Shown in pieces: positions 1-7,689 of a stretch of DNA of 50,570 bases. Numbering within the stretch: the stretch's first letter is position 1; every line of letters starts with the position of its first letter. This stretch comes from an uncultured Clostridia bacterium (GTDB taxonomy: Bacteria > Bacillota > Clostridia > Oscillospirales > CAG-272). Where the stretch lies: contig CALWJX010000002.1 of assembly GCA_944381085.1 (NCBI GenBank), forward strand, positions 1-50,570, read 5' to 3'. A program made the position numbers and the translations under genes. The notes below the pieces were generated by a model. The model saw only the letters and a list, made by a program, of their open reading frames with translations, had not been told where the DNA came from and did not search any database.

Positions 1-19
1 TTGTAAAATAGTCGAAAAG

Positions 20-121
20 AGCAGACAAAGGTAATGCCGAGAGTCATCATAATTTCAAAAAAGAAATTGTTCGATTCCGATTACCAGCTCCAAAACAATC
101 CCGATTACGGGATTGTTTTTT
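20..121 (+). ncRNA. Putative structured small RNA, array unit 1
   Basis: The unit can fold into a long three-part stem: GGTAAT 30-35 with ATTACC 80-85, GAGTC 41-45 with GATTC 73-77 (one G-U pair), and AATTTC 51-56 with GAAATT 63-68 around an A6 loop. An intrinsic terminator follows: ACAATCCCG 95-103 pairs with CGGGATTGT 108-116, then a T-run. I do not recognise an RNA family. A short reading frame starting ATG at 34 also runs through it, so coding cannot be excluded, but it passes through the terminator stem, which favours an RNA. Confidence 0.5.
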
Positions 122-137
122 ATATTGTTCGGAAAGA

Positions 138-240
138 GCAGACAAAGGTAATGCCGAGAGTCATCATAATTTCAAAAAAGAAATTGTTCGATTCTGATTA
201 CCAGCTCCAAAGCAATCCCGAAATTAGGGATTGCTTTTTT
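138..240 (+). ncRNA. Putative structured small RNA, array unit 2
   Basis: Same fold as unit 1. The terminator is GCAATCCC 212-219 with GGGATTGC 227-234 and T-run 235-240. The outer terminator pair is G-C here where unit 1 has A-T, a compensatory change that supports pairing being maintained. The frame from ATG at 148 encodes a 32-residue peptide that ends at the TAG just after the terminator. Confidence 0.5.
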
Positions 241-258
241 GTAAAATAGTCGAAAAGA

Positions 259-361
259 GCAGACAAAGGTAATGCCGAGAGTCATCATAATTTCAAAAAA
301 GAAATTGTTCGATTCTGATTACCAGCTCCAAAGCAATCCCGAAATTAGGGATTGCTTTTTT
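259..361 (+). ncRNA. Putative structured small RNA, array unit 3
   Basis: Essentially identical to unit 2, with terminator arms 333-340 and 348-355 and T-run 356-361. The near identity of units 2 and 3 suggests recent duplication or gene conversion. Confidence 0.5.
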
Positions 362-379
362 GTAAAATAGTCGAAAAGA

Positions 380-481
380 GCAGACAAAGGTAATGCCGAG
401 AGTCATCATAATTTCAAAAAAGAAATTGTTCGATTCTGATTCCCGGTTCCAAGGCAATCCCGATTACGGGATTGTTTTTTT
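380..481 (+). ncRNA. Putative structured small RNA, array unit 4 (diverged)
   Basis: Keeps the GAGTC/GATTC and AATTTC/GAAATT stems, but the closing arm reads ATTCCC instead of ATTACC, so one outer pair is lost. Terminator: GCAATCCCG 454-462 with CGGGATTGT 467-475 (one G-T pair) and T-run to 481. It is the last unit; a weak echo of the unit start (cagacaaata) follows near 501. Confidence 0.4.
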
Positions 482-607
482 ATATAGACAATTGGGGAAT
501 AACAGACAAATAAATTTTTTGTATGAAAATGATTGAAAAAAGAACGGTACTGCTGTAATATAAGCGGATTCCAGATGAAATGAAACCGGATAATCGGAAT
601 TTTTGAT

Positions 608-1750
608 TTAAATTTTTCTTTTTTTGTTTACGCCGGTTTTATTCCTGAAAACGATTGCAAAGAGTAAAATTAAAACAATCAAAGCAGACACTACGGCGAT
701 TTTTGTAATTATCGGCGACGGTATATTTTGTCCTTGCAGGGTCAAAAACACATCATCCGCAAAATCCGGTTCCTTTGTATAGATAAATTTGAGTGAAAGA
801 ATCATAAGGCCCGCGCACAGTATTCCTTGACAAAGCTTTGCAAGAAAATAATTTCTGAAAGAAATTCCTTTATCCGCGCAAATGCTCATTATCTGAAAAT
901 GCACGGACAGTCCCGACCATCCGGCAAAAAAGGCGCAGAGAACGGCGGCGGTTTTGAAATTTCCAATCACGGCGGCAGAGCAAACTCCGCTTGTAAGCTC
1001 AAAAAAACCGAACATGACCGTTCCGAAAAATTCGGGAACTCCCATTTCACGTATTGTCGCGCCAAGACATCCGACAAATGCTGAAAAGAAAATTACATAT
1101 GCGCATACCGTAATTATTCCTCTCGCGGCGGACTGAACCGCTGATGTAAATTGAAGAATACTGCTCTTGGGTGCAAACGACGGCACGAGGACTATATCTG
1201 TTTTGTTTTTATTTCTAAATATAAATCTGCCGGCTATACCTATAATGCCTGCGGAAAGGACGGTACAACCGTAAAGCAACAAACCGAAGTTCTTATCCGA
1301 AAATAAAGATATGCCCACGGCGCTTATCAGAAAAGCGGAGCTTGGATTGTTGGAAAAAGTAAGTAAATGTTCAAATTCCTCTCTTGAAATCATACCTTTT
1401 TCATACATAGAAGCGGCGGTCTTCGCGCCGATCGGAAATCCGCAGATAAGACCTAAAAAAAACGCGCAGCTACCCGCTCCGGATACGCCGAACAGAAATT
1501 TTGACGGAGCGGAGATCAATCTCCCCAGCAGTTCTCCGATTCCGCTCGATATCAAAAGCTCGGATATGACCATAAACGGGAAAAGCGACGGAATAATCGT
1601 CTTCGCGCATACCGACAGACCCGCGCCCATATATTCTATGGCAACGTCGCTTTTGCCGAGAATCAGAAAAAAAGACAGGACGGCAATAGCCCCAAAACAA
1701 AGGCTTCCGGGTGAGAATTTTCTTTTTTTTGCTGTGTTTTTTATTTTCAT
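608..1750 (-). CDS. ylbJ: Sporulation integral membrane protein YlbJ
   Basis: A 380-residue polytopic membrane protein of the nucleoside-recognition (Gate) domain family, matching YlbJ in length and overall pattern. Features seen are a basic N-terminus, repeated hydrophobic helices, and the segments SLFPFMVISELL and GLICGFPIGAKTAA, which are typical of the family. YlbJ is needed in the mother cell for normal spore formation in Bacillus; the transported substrate is not known. The gene stands alone on the minus strand, divergent from yqfC, another sporulation gene. A GGG-containing ribosome binding site lies about five bases before the ATG. No convincing sigma-E promoter could be fixed by eye. 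No clear terminator follows it. Confidence 0.88.
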   Translation of the reverse strand: MKIKNTAKKRKFSPGSLCFGAIAVLSFFLILGKSDVAIEYMGAGLSVCAKTIIPSLFPFMVISELLISSGIGELLGRLISAPSKFLFGVSGAGSCAFFLGLICGFPIGAKTAASMYEKGMISREEFEHLLTFSNNPSSAFLISAVGISLFSDKNFGLLLYGCTVLSAGIIGIAGRFIFRNKNKTDIVLVPSFAPKSSILQFTSAVQSAARGIITVCAYVIFFSAFVGCLGATIREMGVPEFFGTVMFGFFELTSGVCSAAVIGNFKTAAVLCAFFAGWSGLSVHFQIMSICADKGISFRNYFLAKLCQGILCAGLMILSLKFIYTKEPDFADDVFLTLQGQNIPSPIITKIAVVSALIVLILLFAIVFRNKTGVNKKRKI

Positions 1751-1919
1751 ATTTACCCTGTATGTTCTCCGTTTTTGTATTTTGAATTGACGTAATCATT
1801 TAACGCGGATTAAATTCATATATTATTACAGAGAATCGGGTAATTCCGAATCTGAGGTGAGCCGCGTCTTATAATTGTATTTTTACATTACTAATGTATA
1901 TTTTTGATCGGAGGATTTT

Positions 1920-2237
1920 ATGAATACAGGAGAAGAGAAGAAGAAAAACAGGGGAGGGCTGCGGGAATTTCTCTCTGTAAAAACCGAACTGCCGTCAGAC
2001 CTTTTATGCGGTGGCTTCAGACTTGAGGTGCGGGGCAGAAATCAGATTTTTCTGACCGGATGCCGCAGAATACTGAAATACTCGTCCGAGGAAATGATAA
2101 TGTCCGTGAAAGGATTTTCCGTATCCGTAAAGGGTGAGCGCCTTGTTTGTTCGACGTACCATGCGGGAAATATCAGTATAGACGGTTTTGTAAAGAGCGT
2201 GAGCTTTATTGACGCGTCCGACGCCGAAGAATATTAA
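1920..2237 (+). CDS. yqfC: YabP/YqfC family sporulation protein YqfC
   Basis: A 105-residue soluble protein of the YabP/YqfC family. The body has the family's beta-rich pattern with the segments RNQIFLTGCRRILKYS and VKGFSVSVKGERL. In Bacillus yqfC is a sigma-E regulated mother-cell gene that precedes yqfD, as here. The ATG is preceded by GGAGG (1911-1915) at good spacing. The next gene starts 32 bases after the stop, so the pair is probably one transcript. The 5' region holds a small palindrome TACATT-ACT-AATGTA (1884-1898) close to the ribosome binding site, of unknown meaning. Confidence 0.85.
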   Translation: MNTGEEKKKNRGGLREFLSVKTELPSDLLCGGFRLEVRGRNQIFLTGCRRILKYSSEEMIMSVKGFSVSVKGERLVCSTYHAGNISIDGFVKSVSFIDASDAEEY

Positions 2238-2269
2238 AAGGTCAAACATATGTGAAAGAGGGTTTGTTT

Positions 2270-3490
2270 ATGAACATATCTTATAAATTGTTGGGCGCTG
2301 TTGAAATCAGCGCTTATGACGACAATATAATCGCTCTGTTGAATCTCTGTATGTATTGCGGTATCCCGTATACCGACTTTAAAAATATGCCGGACGGAAG
2401 TATAAGACTGATATTCAAATTGTCCGACAGCAAGAAAGTATTTTCGGAGTGTCGGAAAAGAGGCATAGAAATAAATGCGGTAAAAAAGATCGGCTTACCT
2501 CCGTTTCTCTACAAGTACAGGCGCAGGTACGGTCTTGTTTTGGGTATGCTTATCGCGGTGGCGATAACCGTCTTGTCCCAGCAGTATATATGGGACATTC
2601 GTATAACCGGCAATGAGACGATGACGTCGTCGGAGGTCGGTTCACTGCTTGAACAGTACGGGTTGAAAGTAGGTACATATATACCGAAGCTAAATACCGA
2701 TAAGCTTGAAAATAAGCTGCTTATCAATTCGGAGAAGATATCATGGATATCAGTAAACATAACCGGAAACGTCGCTCAGGTTCAGATACGTGAGAACAAA
2801 AGCGCTGATAAGAACGAGGAATTAAATAATAAATTCGCGAATCTGGTCGCGGAAAAAAGCGGAATTATACAGCAGGTGCAGATATTCAGGGGAAATATCA
2901 GAGTTAAAGCGGGAGACTATGTAAATGAGGGCGATCTTCTTGTCAGCGGATTATACGACAGCGACAGGGTAGGTTTCCGTTATACCAGAGCCTCAGGCAT
3001 CGTCATGGCTAAAACCGTAAACGAGTATGTTATTGAAATACCGCTCGAATATGAGGAGAAAGAGTATACGGGTAATGTAAATTTTGAAAAATATTTAAAT
3101 TTTTTCGGATATTCGTTTAATATTTCAAAAAACTGTAGAAATGATATGATGTTTTATGATACAATAAGTACAGTGGAGAATTGTAGTTTCCCGGACGGAA
3201 CACAGACGCCTATTGAGATACAGACTATACAGCAGCATGAATACAGATACGTGACCAAGCAAAGAACATACGAAGAAGCGGAAAGGCTCGCGTATTATGA
3301 ACTTTCTCAGCTTATAGCGGATGAGGGAGACGTAATGGTAATAAGGAAAATAATAACGCCTGAGGCCGGCGACGATTTCTTCAGACTTCACTGCATTGTC
3401 GTGTGTATCGAAAATATAGCAAAAGTGTCGGAGTTTGAGGTGGATTTGTCGCAGCGTCCGGAGGACAGTCTGCCGGAAAAAGTATCGTAA
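2270..3490 (+). CDS. yqfD: Sporulation protein YqfD
   Basis: A 406-residue protein with a cytoplasmic N-terminal domain, one membrane helix near residues 90-106 and a long extracytoplasmic part, as in the stage IV sporulation protein YqfD. The ATG at 2270 is preceded by AAAGAGGG with seven bases of spacing and is preferred over the in-frame GTG at 2252, which has a poorer site. After the helix comes a POTRA-like stretch (WDIRITGNETMTSSEV), then a domain containing GDYVNEGDLLVSG. In Clostridia yqfC-yqfD is commonly followed by phoH and ybeY, the same order as here, which supports the call. Confidence 0.88.
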   Translation: MNISYKLLGAVEISAYDDNIIALLNLCMYCGIPYTDFKNMPDGSIRLIFKLSDSKKVFSECRKRGIEINAVKKIGLPPFLYKYRRRYGLVLGMLIAVAITVLSQQYIWDIRITGNETMTSSEVGSLLEQYGLKVGTYIPKLNTDKLENKLLINSEKISWISVNITGNVAQVQIRENKSADKNEELNNKFANLVAEKSGIIQQVQIFRGNIRVKAGDYVNEGDLLVSGLYDSDRVGFRYTRASGIVMAKTVNEYVIEIPLEYEEKEYTGNVNFEKYLNFFGYSFNISKNCRNDMMFYDTISTVENCSFPDGTQTPIEIQTIQQHEYRYVTKQRTYEEAERLAYYELSQLIADEGDVMVIRKIITPEAGDDFFRLHCIVVCIENIAKVSEFEVDLSQRPEDSLPEKVS

Positions 3491-3520
3491 GGGTCTGTAT
3501 AATTCGAATATGTAGTATGA

Positions 3521-3577
3521 GCAGCCGGACCATATTAGTTCTTCAATTTGTGAATGTTTATTTTACGGCTGTCTTTT
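3521..3577 (+). terminator. Possible terminator after yqfD
   Basis: CAGCCG 3522-3527 can pair with CGGCTG 3566-3571, followed by TCTTTTT. The loop is long (38 bases), so this is weak. If real it separates the sporulation pair from phoH. Confidence 0.35.
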
Positions 3578-3648
3578 TCCCGCGGGTAAGTTTTTATAAT
3601 GGGAAACAGGCGATCGCGGAGCCATGAAGAAAGGTATATTGTAAATTA

Positions 3649-4683
3649 ATGAGCAATAAAATAATCAAAGCGGAAACCGCCGACATAACCGCGGCGGTTT
3701 TCGGAAGCTGTGATTCAAATATAAAAATAATCGAAAAGGAATTTAACGTAAATGTTCATAACAGAGCCTGCGATACCGGCGAGGACGCCATTATTATTTC
3801 GGGCGAACACGATGAAGATGTAAGCAATGCCGCTCAGGCGGTGTCGTATCTGGTAAAAATGGCAAAATACAATGAGAACATAAACGATCAAAGCGTCATT
3901 TATGTTGCCGATATGATAAAGTCGGGGAATGAGTCTCAGCTTGACGAGCTTGGCGACGACTGTATATGCGTTACGATGAAAGGCAAGCCGATAAAGGCAA
4001 AAACGGTAGGGCAAAAGCAGTATGTAAGGGCAATAAACAAAAATACGATTGTGATAGGTACGGGACCCGCCGGAACCGGAAAGACATTTTTAGCGGTGGC
4101 TATGGCGGTAAAGGCGTTGCGTGAAAAGCAGGTATCAAGGATTATTCTTACCCGTCCCGCGATTGAAGCAGGTGAAAAGCTCGGTTTTTTGCCCGGAGAT
4201 CTTCAGAGTAAAATAGACCCGTATCTGCGTCCGCTTTATGATTCGCTGTACGAGCTTATGGGCATGGAAAATTATCAAAGACAGGTTGAAAAGGGAGCCA
4301 TTGAGGTTGCGCCGCTTGCGTATATGAGAGGCAGAACGCTTGACGATTCGTTTATTATTCTCGACGAGGCCCAGAACTGCACTCCGGAGCAGATGAAAAT
4401 GTTTCTTACCCGTCTCGGTTTCAATTCAAAGGCGGTGGTTACGGGAGACCTTACACAGACTGATTTGCCGTCGGGACAAAAGAGCGGGCTTGCCGCGGCC
4501 GTCAAAATACTCGCGGGAATTGATGATATCGCAATCCACGCCTTTACCGAGAGGGACGTCGTCCGGCATAAACTTGTTCAGAAAATAATACTTGCGTATG
4601 AAAAATACGAGAGAGAGCAGAAAGAAAAGAAGTCCGGCGAACAAAAAAGGGACAGAAATCAGAAATTTTATACAAGGAAGTAG
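3649..4683 (+). CDS. phoH: PhoH family ATPase
   Basis: A 344-residue PhoH-like protein. An N-terminal KH/R3H-like region is followed by the P-loop GTGPAGTGKTF at about residues 136-146 and the Walker B-like segment IILDEAQNCTPEQM near 235-248. The motif VVTGDLTQTDLP, typical of PhoH, follows. The family binds ATP and RNA and is often linked to YbeY in RNA metabolism; its exact job is uncertain. The ATG has only a distant AAGAAAGG site (14 bases away). The C-terminal tail is rich in Lys and Glu. ybeY follows after 31 bases. Length is typical of the family (~320-350). Confidence 0.93.
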   Translation: MSNKIIKAETADITAAVFGSCDSNIKIIEKEFNVNVHNRACDTGEDAIIISGEHDEDVSNAAQAVSYLVKMAKYNENINDQSVIYVADMIKSGNESQLDELGDDCICVTMKGKPIKAKTVGQKQYVRAINKNTIVIGTGPAGTGKTFLAVAMAVKALREKQVSRIILTRPAIEAGEKLGFLPGDLQSKIDPYLRPLYDSLYELMGMENYQRQVEKGAIEVAPLAYMRGRTLDDSFIILDEAQNCTPEQMKMFLTRLGFNSKAVVTGDLTQTDLPSGQKSGLAAAVKILAGIDDIAIHAFTERDVVRHKLVQKIILAYEKYEREQKEKKSGEQKRDRNQKFYTRK

Positions 4684-4714
4684 CGTACAGAAACTTATAA
4701 AGGAAGTGTTTTAT

Positions 4715-5221
4715 ATGCACAGAAAAATGCGGCTTAAAATATATTTTGAGAATCTCCAGGATAAGGTTGAAATAACCTACAAGCTTAAAATGCTTATACG
4801 TCTCGCTGTGGAAACGACGCTTGACTATGAAGGGTATGATAATCCGTTTGAAGTATCCGTTACGTTTACGGACAACGAGGGAATAAGGCAGTATAATAAA
4901 AAATACAGAAACATAGACAGACCTACCGATGTGCTGTCTTTTCCGCTTTTAGACCTTGACGACCGTGAAAGATGTTTATCCGACGAGCATATGAACGCGC
5001 TCGGAGATATTGTGATATCGCTTGAAAAAGCCGAAGAACAGGCATGTGAATATAATCACAGCTTTCAAAGAGAGACGGCGTTTCTTTGTGTACATTCCAT
5101 GCTTCACCTGCTCGGATACGACCATGAGCTCGGAGAAGAGGATGACATGCGGATGCGTGAAAAACAAAGCGATATAATGAATATAATGGGGCTTGGCGTA
5201 AAAAGCAGGGAGGCAGATTAA
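4715..5221 (+). CDS. ybeY: Endoribonuclease YbeY (rRNA maturation factor)
   Basis: A 168-residue zinc-dependent endoribonuclease for rRNA maturation and quality control. The metal-binding motif HSMLHLLGYDHE sits at about residues 127-138, and RPTDVLSFP, the other family signature, near residue 70. The start at 4715 is chosen because AAGGAAG lies eight bases before it and it gives the usual family length; extending upstream would overlap phoH. The stop TAA shares its last base with the ATG of the next gene, indicating translational coupling. Confidence 0.95.
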   Translation: MHRKMRLKIYFENLQDKVEITYKLKMLIRLAVETTLDYEGYDNPFEVSVTFTDNEGIRQYNKKYRNIDRPTDVLSFPLLDLDDRERCLSDEHMNALGDIVISLEKAEEQACEYNHSFQRETAFLCVHSMLHLLGYDHELGEEDDMRMREKQSDIMNIMGLGVKSREAD

Positions 5222-5841
5222 TGAAACCGAGTGAAAGACGCGCGATGAAAGAACAAAAAAATAATTTGTCCGAGGGGCCGAAAACAGAGACCGAAAGCGG
5301 TGCGTCCGAGTTTCGGACTTCATTTGAGGACGATTATATCGTTGAGAAGGACAGTTACGGCGAGACGGTTTCCGACAGCCGGGAGGAAAGCCCGCGCAGA
5401 GAAGGTTTTGTTCAAAGCCATATAAGGCTTATAACATTTATTGTGTGTATAGGCGTGTTTTTGGCTTTATTCGGTCCGTGGAGTTACTTTAAGATTAAAG
5501 ACATTATAGAAAGCTCGAACAGCATAGAAAATGGACTGACGGACATAACCATGATGAATGTTTACGGTATATCCGAAAAGGGAGAAGGTATCACATGGGC
5601 TGATTTTTCAAATTACAATTATGAAGACCAGAGCTATGACCACGAAAACGGAAGATATATAAGGCGCCAGTACAATATAAAAGACAGTAAATTTTTTATC
5701 TGGGTAGGCGGTTCTACCTCCCAGGGGATTCCTGACTATGTATATCTGATAAACGGTGATACGGGATCCAGGATAGATATGCGGGAGGAAAGCGCGAAGG
5801 ATTTTGTAGAGGGCGGAATCGAAGAAACCGACCGGAACTAA
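5221..5841 (+). CDS. Unknown single-pass membrane protein
   Basis: I do not recognise this 206-residue protein. Residues 1-65 are charged and low in hydrophobics; a single membrane helix (RLITFIVCIGVFLALFGPW) lies near residues 69-90; the remaining ~115 residues, with acidic and aromatic stretches, would lie outside the cell if the N-terminus is inside. The ATG overlaps the ybeY stop by one base and GGAGG lies seven bases upstream, so it is clearly translated with ybeY. In many Firmicutes diacylglycerol kinase and cytidine deaminase genes occupy this position between ybeY and era; this protein resembles neither. Confidence 0.75.
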   Translation: MKPSERRAMKEQKNNLSEGPKTETESGASEFRTSFEDDYIVEKDSYGETVSDSREESPRREGFVQSHIRLITFIVCIGVFLALFGPWSYFKIKDIIESSNSIENGLTDITMMNVYGISEKGEGITWADFSNYNYEDQSYDHENGRYIRRQYNIKDSKFFIWVGGSTSQGIPDYVYLINGDTGSRIDMREESAKDFVEGGIEETDRN

Positions 5842-5941
5842 ATTTGATGTGATTGTGAAAAATGCTAATACGGCGGCGGTATTTTTCCATAATTTAAGCT
5901 CTTGCTTAAGCTGTTGCCGCGCAGCATAGTGAAGTAATCGT

Positions 5942-6826
5942 ATGAGAAAAACCGGATATATGGCTATTGTCGGTCGCCCGAATGTGGGAAAGTCGACATT
6001 GCTGAACGCGATATTGGGTGAAAAGGTGGCAATCGTGTCGTCAAAGCCCCAGACGACAAGAAACCGGATTATAGGTATACACACGGAAGGGGAAAATCAG
6101 TTCGTGTTTCTCGACACGCCGGGTATTTTCAGACCGAGAAATTCCCTTGGGTCATATATGGTGAAGACCGCGAATTCGACAATGCAGGATGCGGATGCCG
6201 TCATACTTGTCGCGGACGCGGGAAAACCCGTCTCTGAAGTCGAAGAAAATGTTATAAAGTATGTCGAAAAGGCGTCGCTGCCCTGTGTTCTTGTATTGAA
6301 CAAGACTGATCTGTACAACCGTGAGATAATCGCGCAGACCATTTCCATGTATGCGTCAAAGCATAATTTTGACGCGGTAGTTCCGATTTGCGCCAAAAAC
6401 GGCAAAGGGGTCGGCGAGGTGCTTGACGAATGCGGCAGATTTTTATCGGAGTCGGATTTCTTTTTTCCGACCGATATTGTTACCGATCAGTCCGAAAGAC
6501 AGGTCGCCGCGGAGATTATACGTGAAAAGCTGCTTCGCACGCTCAACAAGGAGGTACCTCATGGTATAGCGGTGGTAATCGAGGAATTCAAAGATGAAGG
6601 CTCTCTCATAAGCATAAGGGCGGAAATATACTGCGAAAAAGCTTCTCACAAGGGAATCATAGTCGGAAAGCACGGAGAGGAGCTAAAACGTGTCGGATCG
6701 TATGCAAGGGCTGACCTCGAAGCGATATTCGGAACAAAGGTGTACCTCAATCTCTGGGTAAAAGTCAAGGAAAATTGGAGAGACAGCCAACGTGTCATAA
6801 CCGATTTCGGATATAAAGGAGACTGA
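5942..6826 (+). CDS. era: GTPase Era
   Basis: A 294-residue ribosome-assembly GTPase acting on the 30S subunit. G1 GRPNVGKST is at about residues 10-18, G3 DTPG near 58-61, G4 NKTD near 120-123, and a C-terminal KH domain containing VGKHGEELKRVG lies at about 225-275. All expected GTPase motifs are intact. The upstream 100 bases contain small hairpins (for example TTAAGC-TCTT-GCTTAA near 5894) and only a weak ribosome binding site. recO follows after 33 bases. Confidence 0.97.
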   Translation: MRKTGYMAIVGRPNVGKSTLLNAILGEKVAIVSSKPQTTRNRIIGIHTEGENQFVFLDTPGIFRPRNSLGSYMVKTANSTMQDADAVILVADAGKPVSEVEENVIKYVEKASLPCVLVLNKTDLYNREIIAQTISMYASKHNFDAVVPICAKNGKGVGEVLDECGRFLSESDFFFPTDIVTDQSERQVAAEIIREKLLRTLNKEVPHGIAVVIEEFKDEGSLISIRAEIYCEKASHKGIIVGKHGEELKRVGSYARADLEAIFGTKVYLNLWVKVKENWRDSQRVITDFGYKGD

Positions 6827-6859
6827 TTTTCCGGACAAGCCCAAATACGGAAAGAAAGG

Positions 6860-7663
6860 GTGATAAAGACGCTTTTTTCTACCGACGGCATTATTACAAG
6901 AATTTCCGATACGGCAGTCGGAGACCGTATGGCTGATATTATAACTCCCGAAAGAGGGAGAATCAGCGTTTGCGTTAAGGGAGGAAAGAGCCCGGTCAGT
7001 AAATTGGGAGGGATTTCTCAGCTTTTCACATACGGAAATTATGAAATATATGAAAAAAACTCTATGTATTGGATGAGAGGCGGAAGTATTATCTGCCCTT
7101 TCTATGAAATATCCAACGAGATTGAAAGACTTGCGCTCGGAACTTATTTGTGCGAGGTGGCTAACGACCTTACGGGAGAAAATGAGGAAAGCCGAGAAAT
7201 TCTGCGTTTGCTGTTGAATACGCTTTACCTTGTAGGAAAGGGAGAGAAAAGCCGGATACAGTTGAAAGCGGTATTTGAAATCAGGGCTATGTGCATCTCC
7301 GGGTACTGTCCCGAGCTTTCCGGTTGTATATATTGTAAAAAGAACCGTTGTGAATTTATGTACCTTGATATTTTAAGAGGCAGGCTTATTTGTTCGGACT
7401 GCCTGTCAAAAAGGGAAAATAAAACCATAAGTATATCCGACGAATTTGAGTATACAGAGCAGAAAAATCTGCTTTTCGGAATGACGCCCGCGGTTTTTGC
7501 GGCGTTTTGTCATGTCGTGTATTCACAGCAGGGAAAAATTTTTGCCTTTGAAATTAAAGATAAGACAGAACTTGAGGACTTTGGAAAAATTGCCGAGACA
7601 TACTTGCTCGAACATCTGGGACATGGATTTAAATCTCTTGATTTCTACCGTTCGGTTAAATAA
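6860..7663 (+). CDS. recO: DNA repair protein RecO
   Basis: A 267-residue RecO, which loads RecA through RecF and anneals single strands in recombinational repair. The N-terminal OB-fold carries IITRISDTAVGDRMADIITPERG, and a zinc site is formed by CPELSGCIYC (about residues 150-160) and CSDC (about 179-182). The start is GTG at 6860 with GGAAAG a few bases before. Its place directly after era is the standard order in Firmicutes. Confidence 0.95.
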   Translation: MIKTLFSTDGIITRISDTAVGDRMADIITPERGRISVCVKGGKSPVSKLGGISQLFTYGNYEIYEKNSMYWMRGGSIICPFYEISNEIERLALGTYLCEVANDLTGENEESREILRLLLNTLYLVGKGEKSRIQLKAVFEIRAMCISGYCPELSGCIYCKKNRCEFMYLDILRGRLICSDCLSKRENKTISISDEFEYTEQKNLLFGMTPAVFAAFCHVVYSQQGKIFAFEIKDKTELEDFGKIAETYLLEHLGHGFKSLDFYRSVK

Positions 7664-7689
7664 AACTTTTAAAAAAGAGGTGCGATTTG

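Larger units (their letters stand above)
1..483 (+). repeat. Tandem array of a ~120-bp unit, at least four copies
   Basis: The motif GCAGACAAAGGTAATGCC begins at 21, 138, 259 and 380, giving periods of 117, 121 and 121 bp. Units 2 and 3 are almost identical; unit 1 differs mainly in its terminator loop and unit 4 is the most diverged at its 3' part. The first 14 bases of the window match the end of a unit, so the array extends upstream. Every unit ends in a hairpin with a T-run. Array members look homogenised or recently duplicated. No protein-coding gene of normal size lies here. It is not a CRISPR array because the whole unit repeats and there are no unique spacers. Confidence 0.95.

Noticed and set aside
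1..483. CRISPR array
   Set aside because: The whole ~120-bp unit repeats, with no short repeat plus unique spacer pattern, and no cas genes are near.
1800..1920. Sigma-E promoter for yqfC or ylbJ
   Set aside because: Expected from biology, but no -35/-10 pair with correct spacing could be fixed by eye, so it is not annotated.
3624..3645. Six-codon leader peptide before phoH (ATG at 3624)
   Set aside because: Short frame with no supporting structure or ribosome binding site; likely chance.
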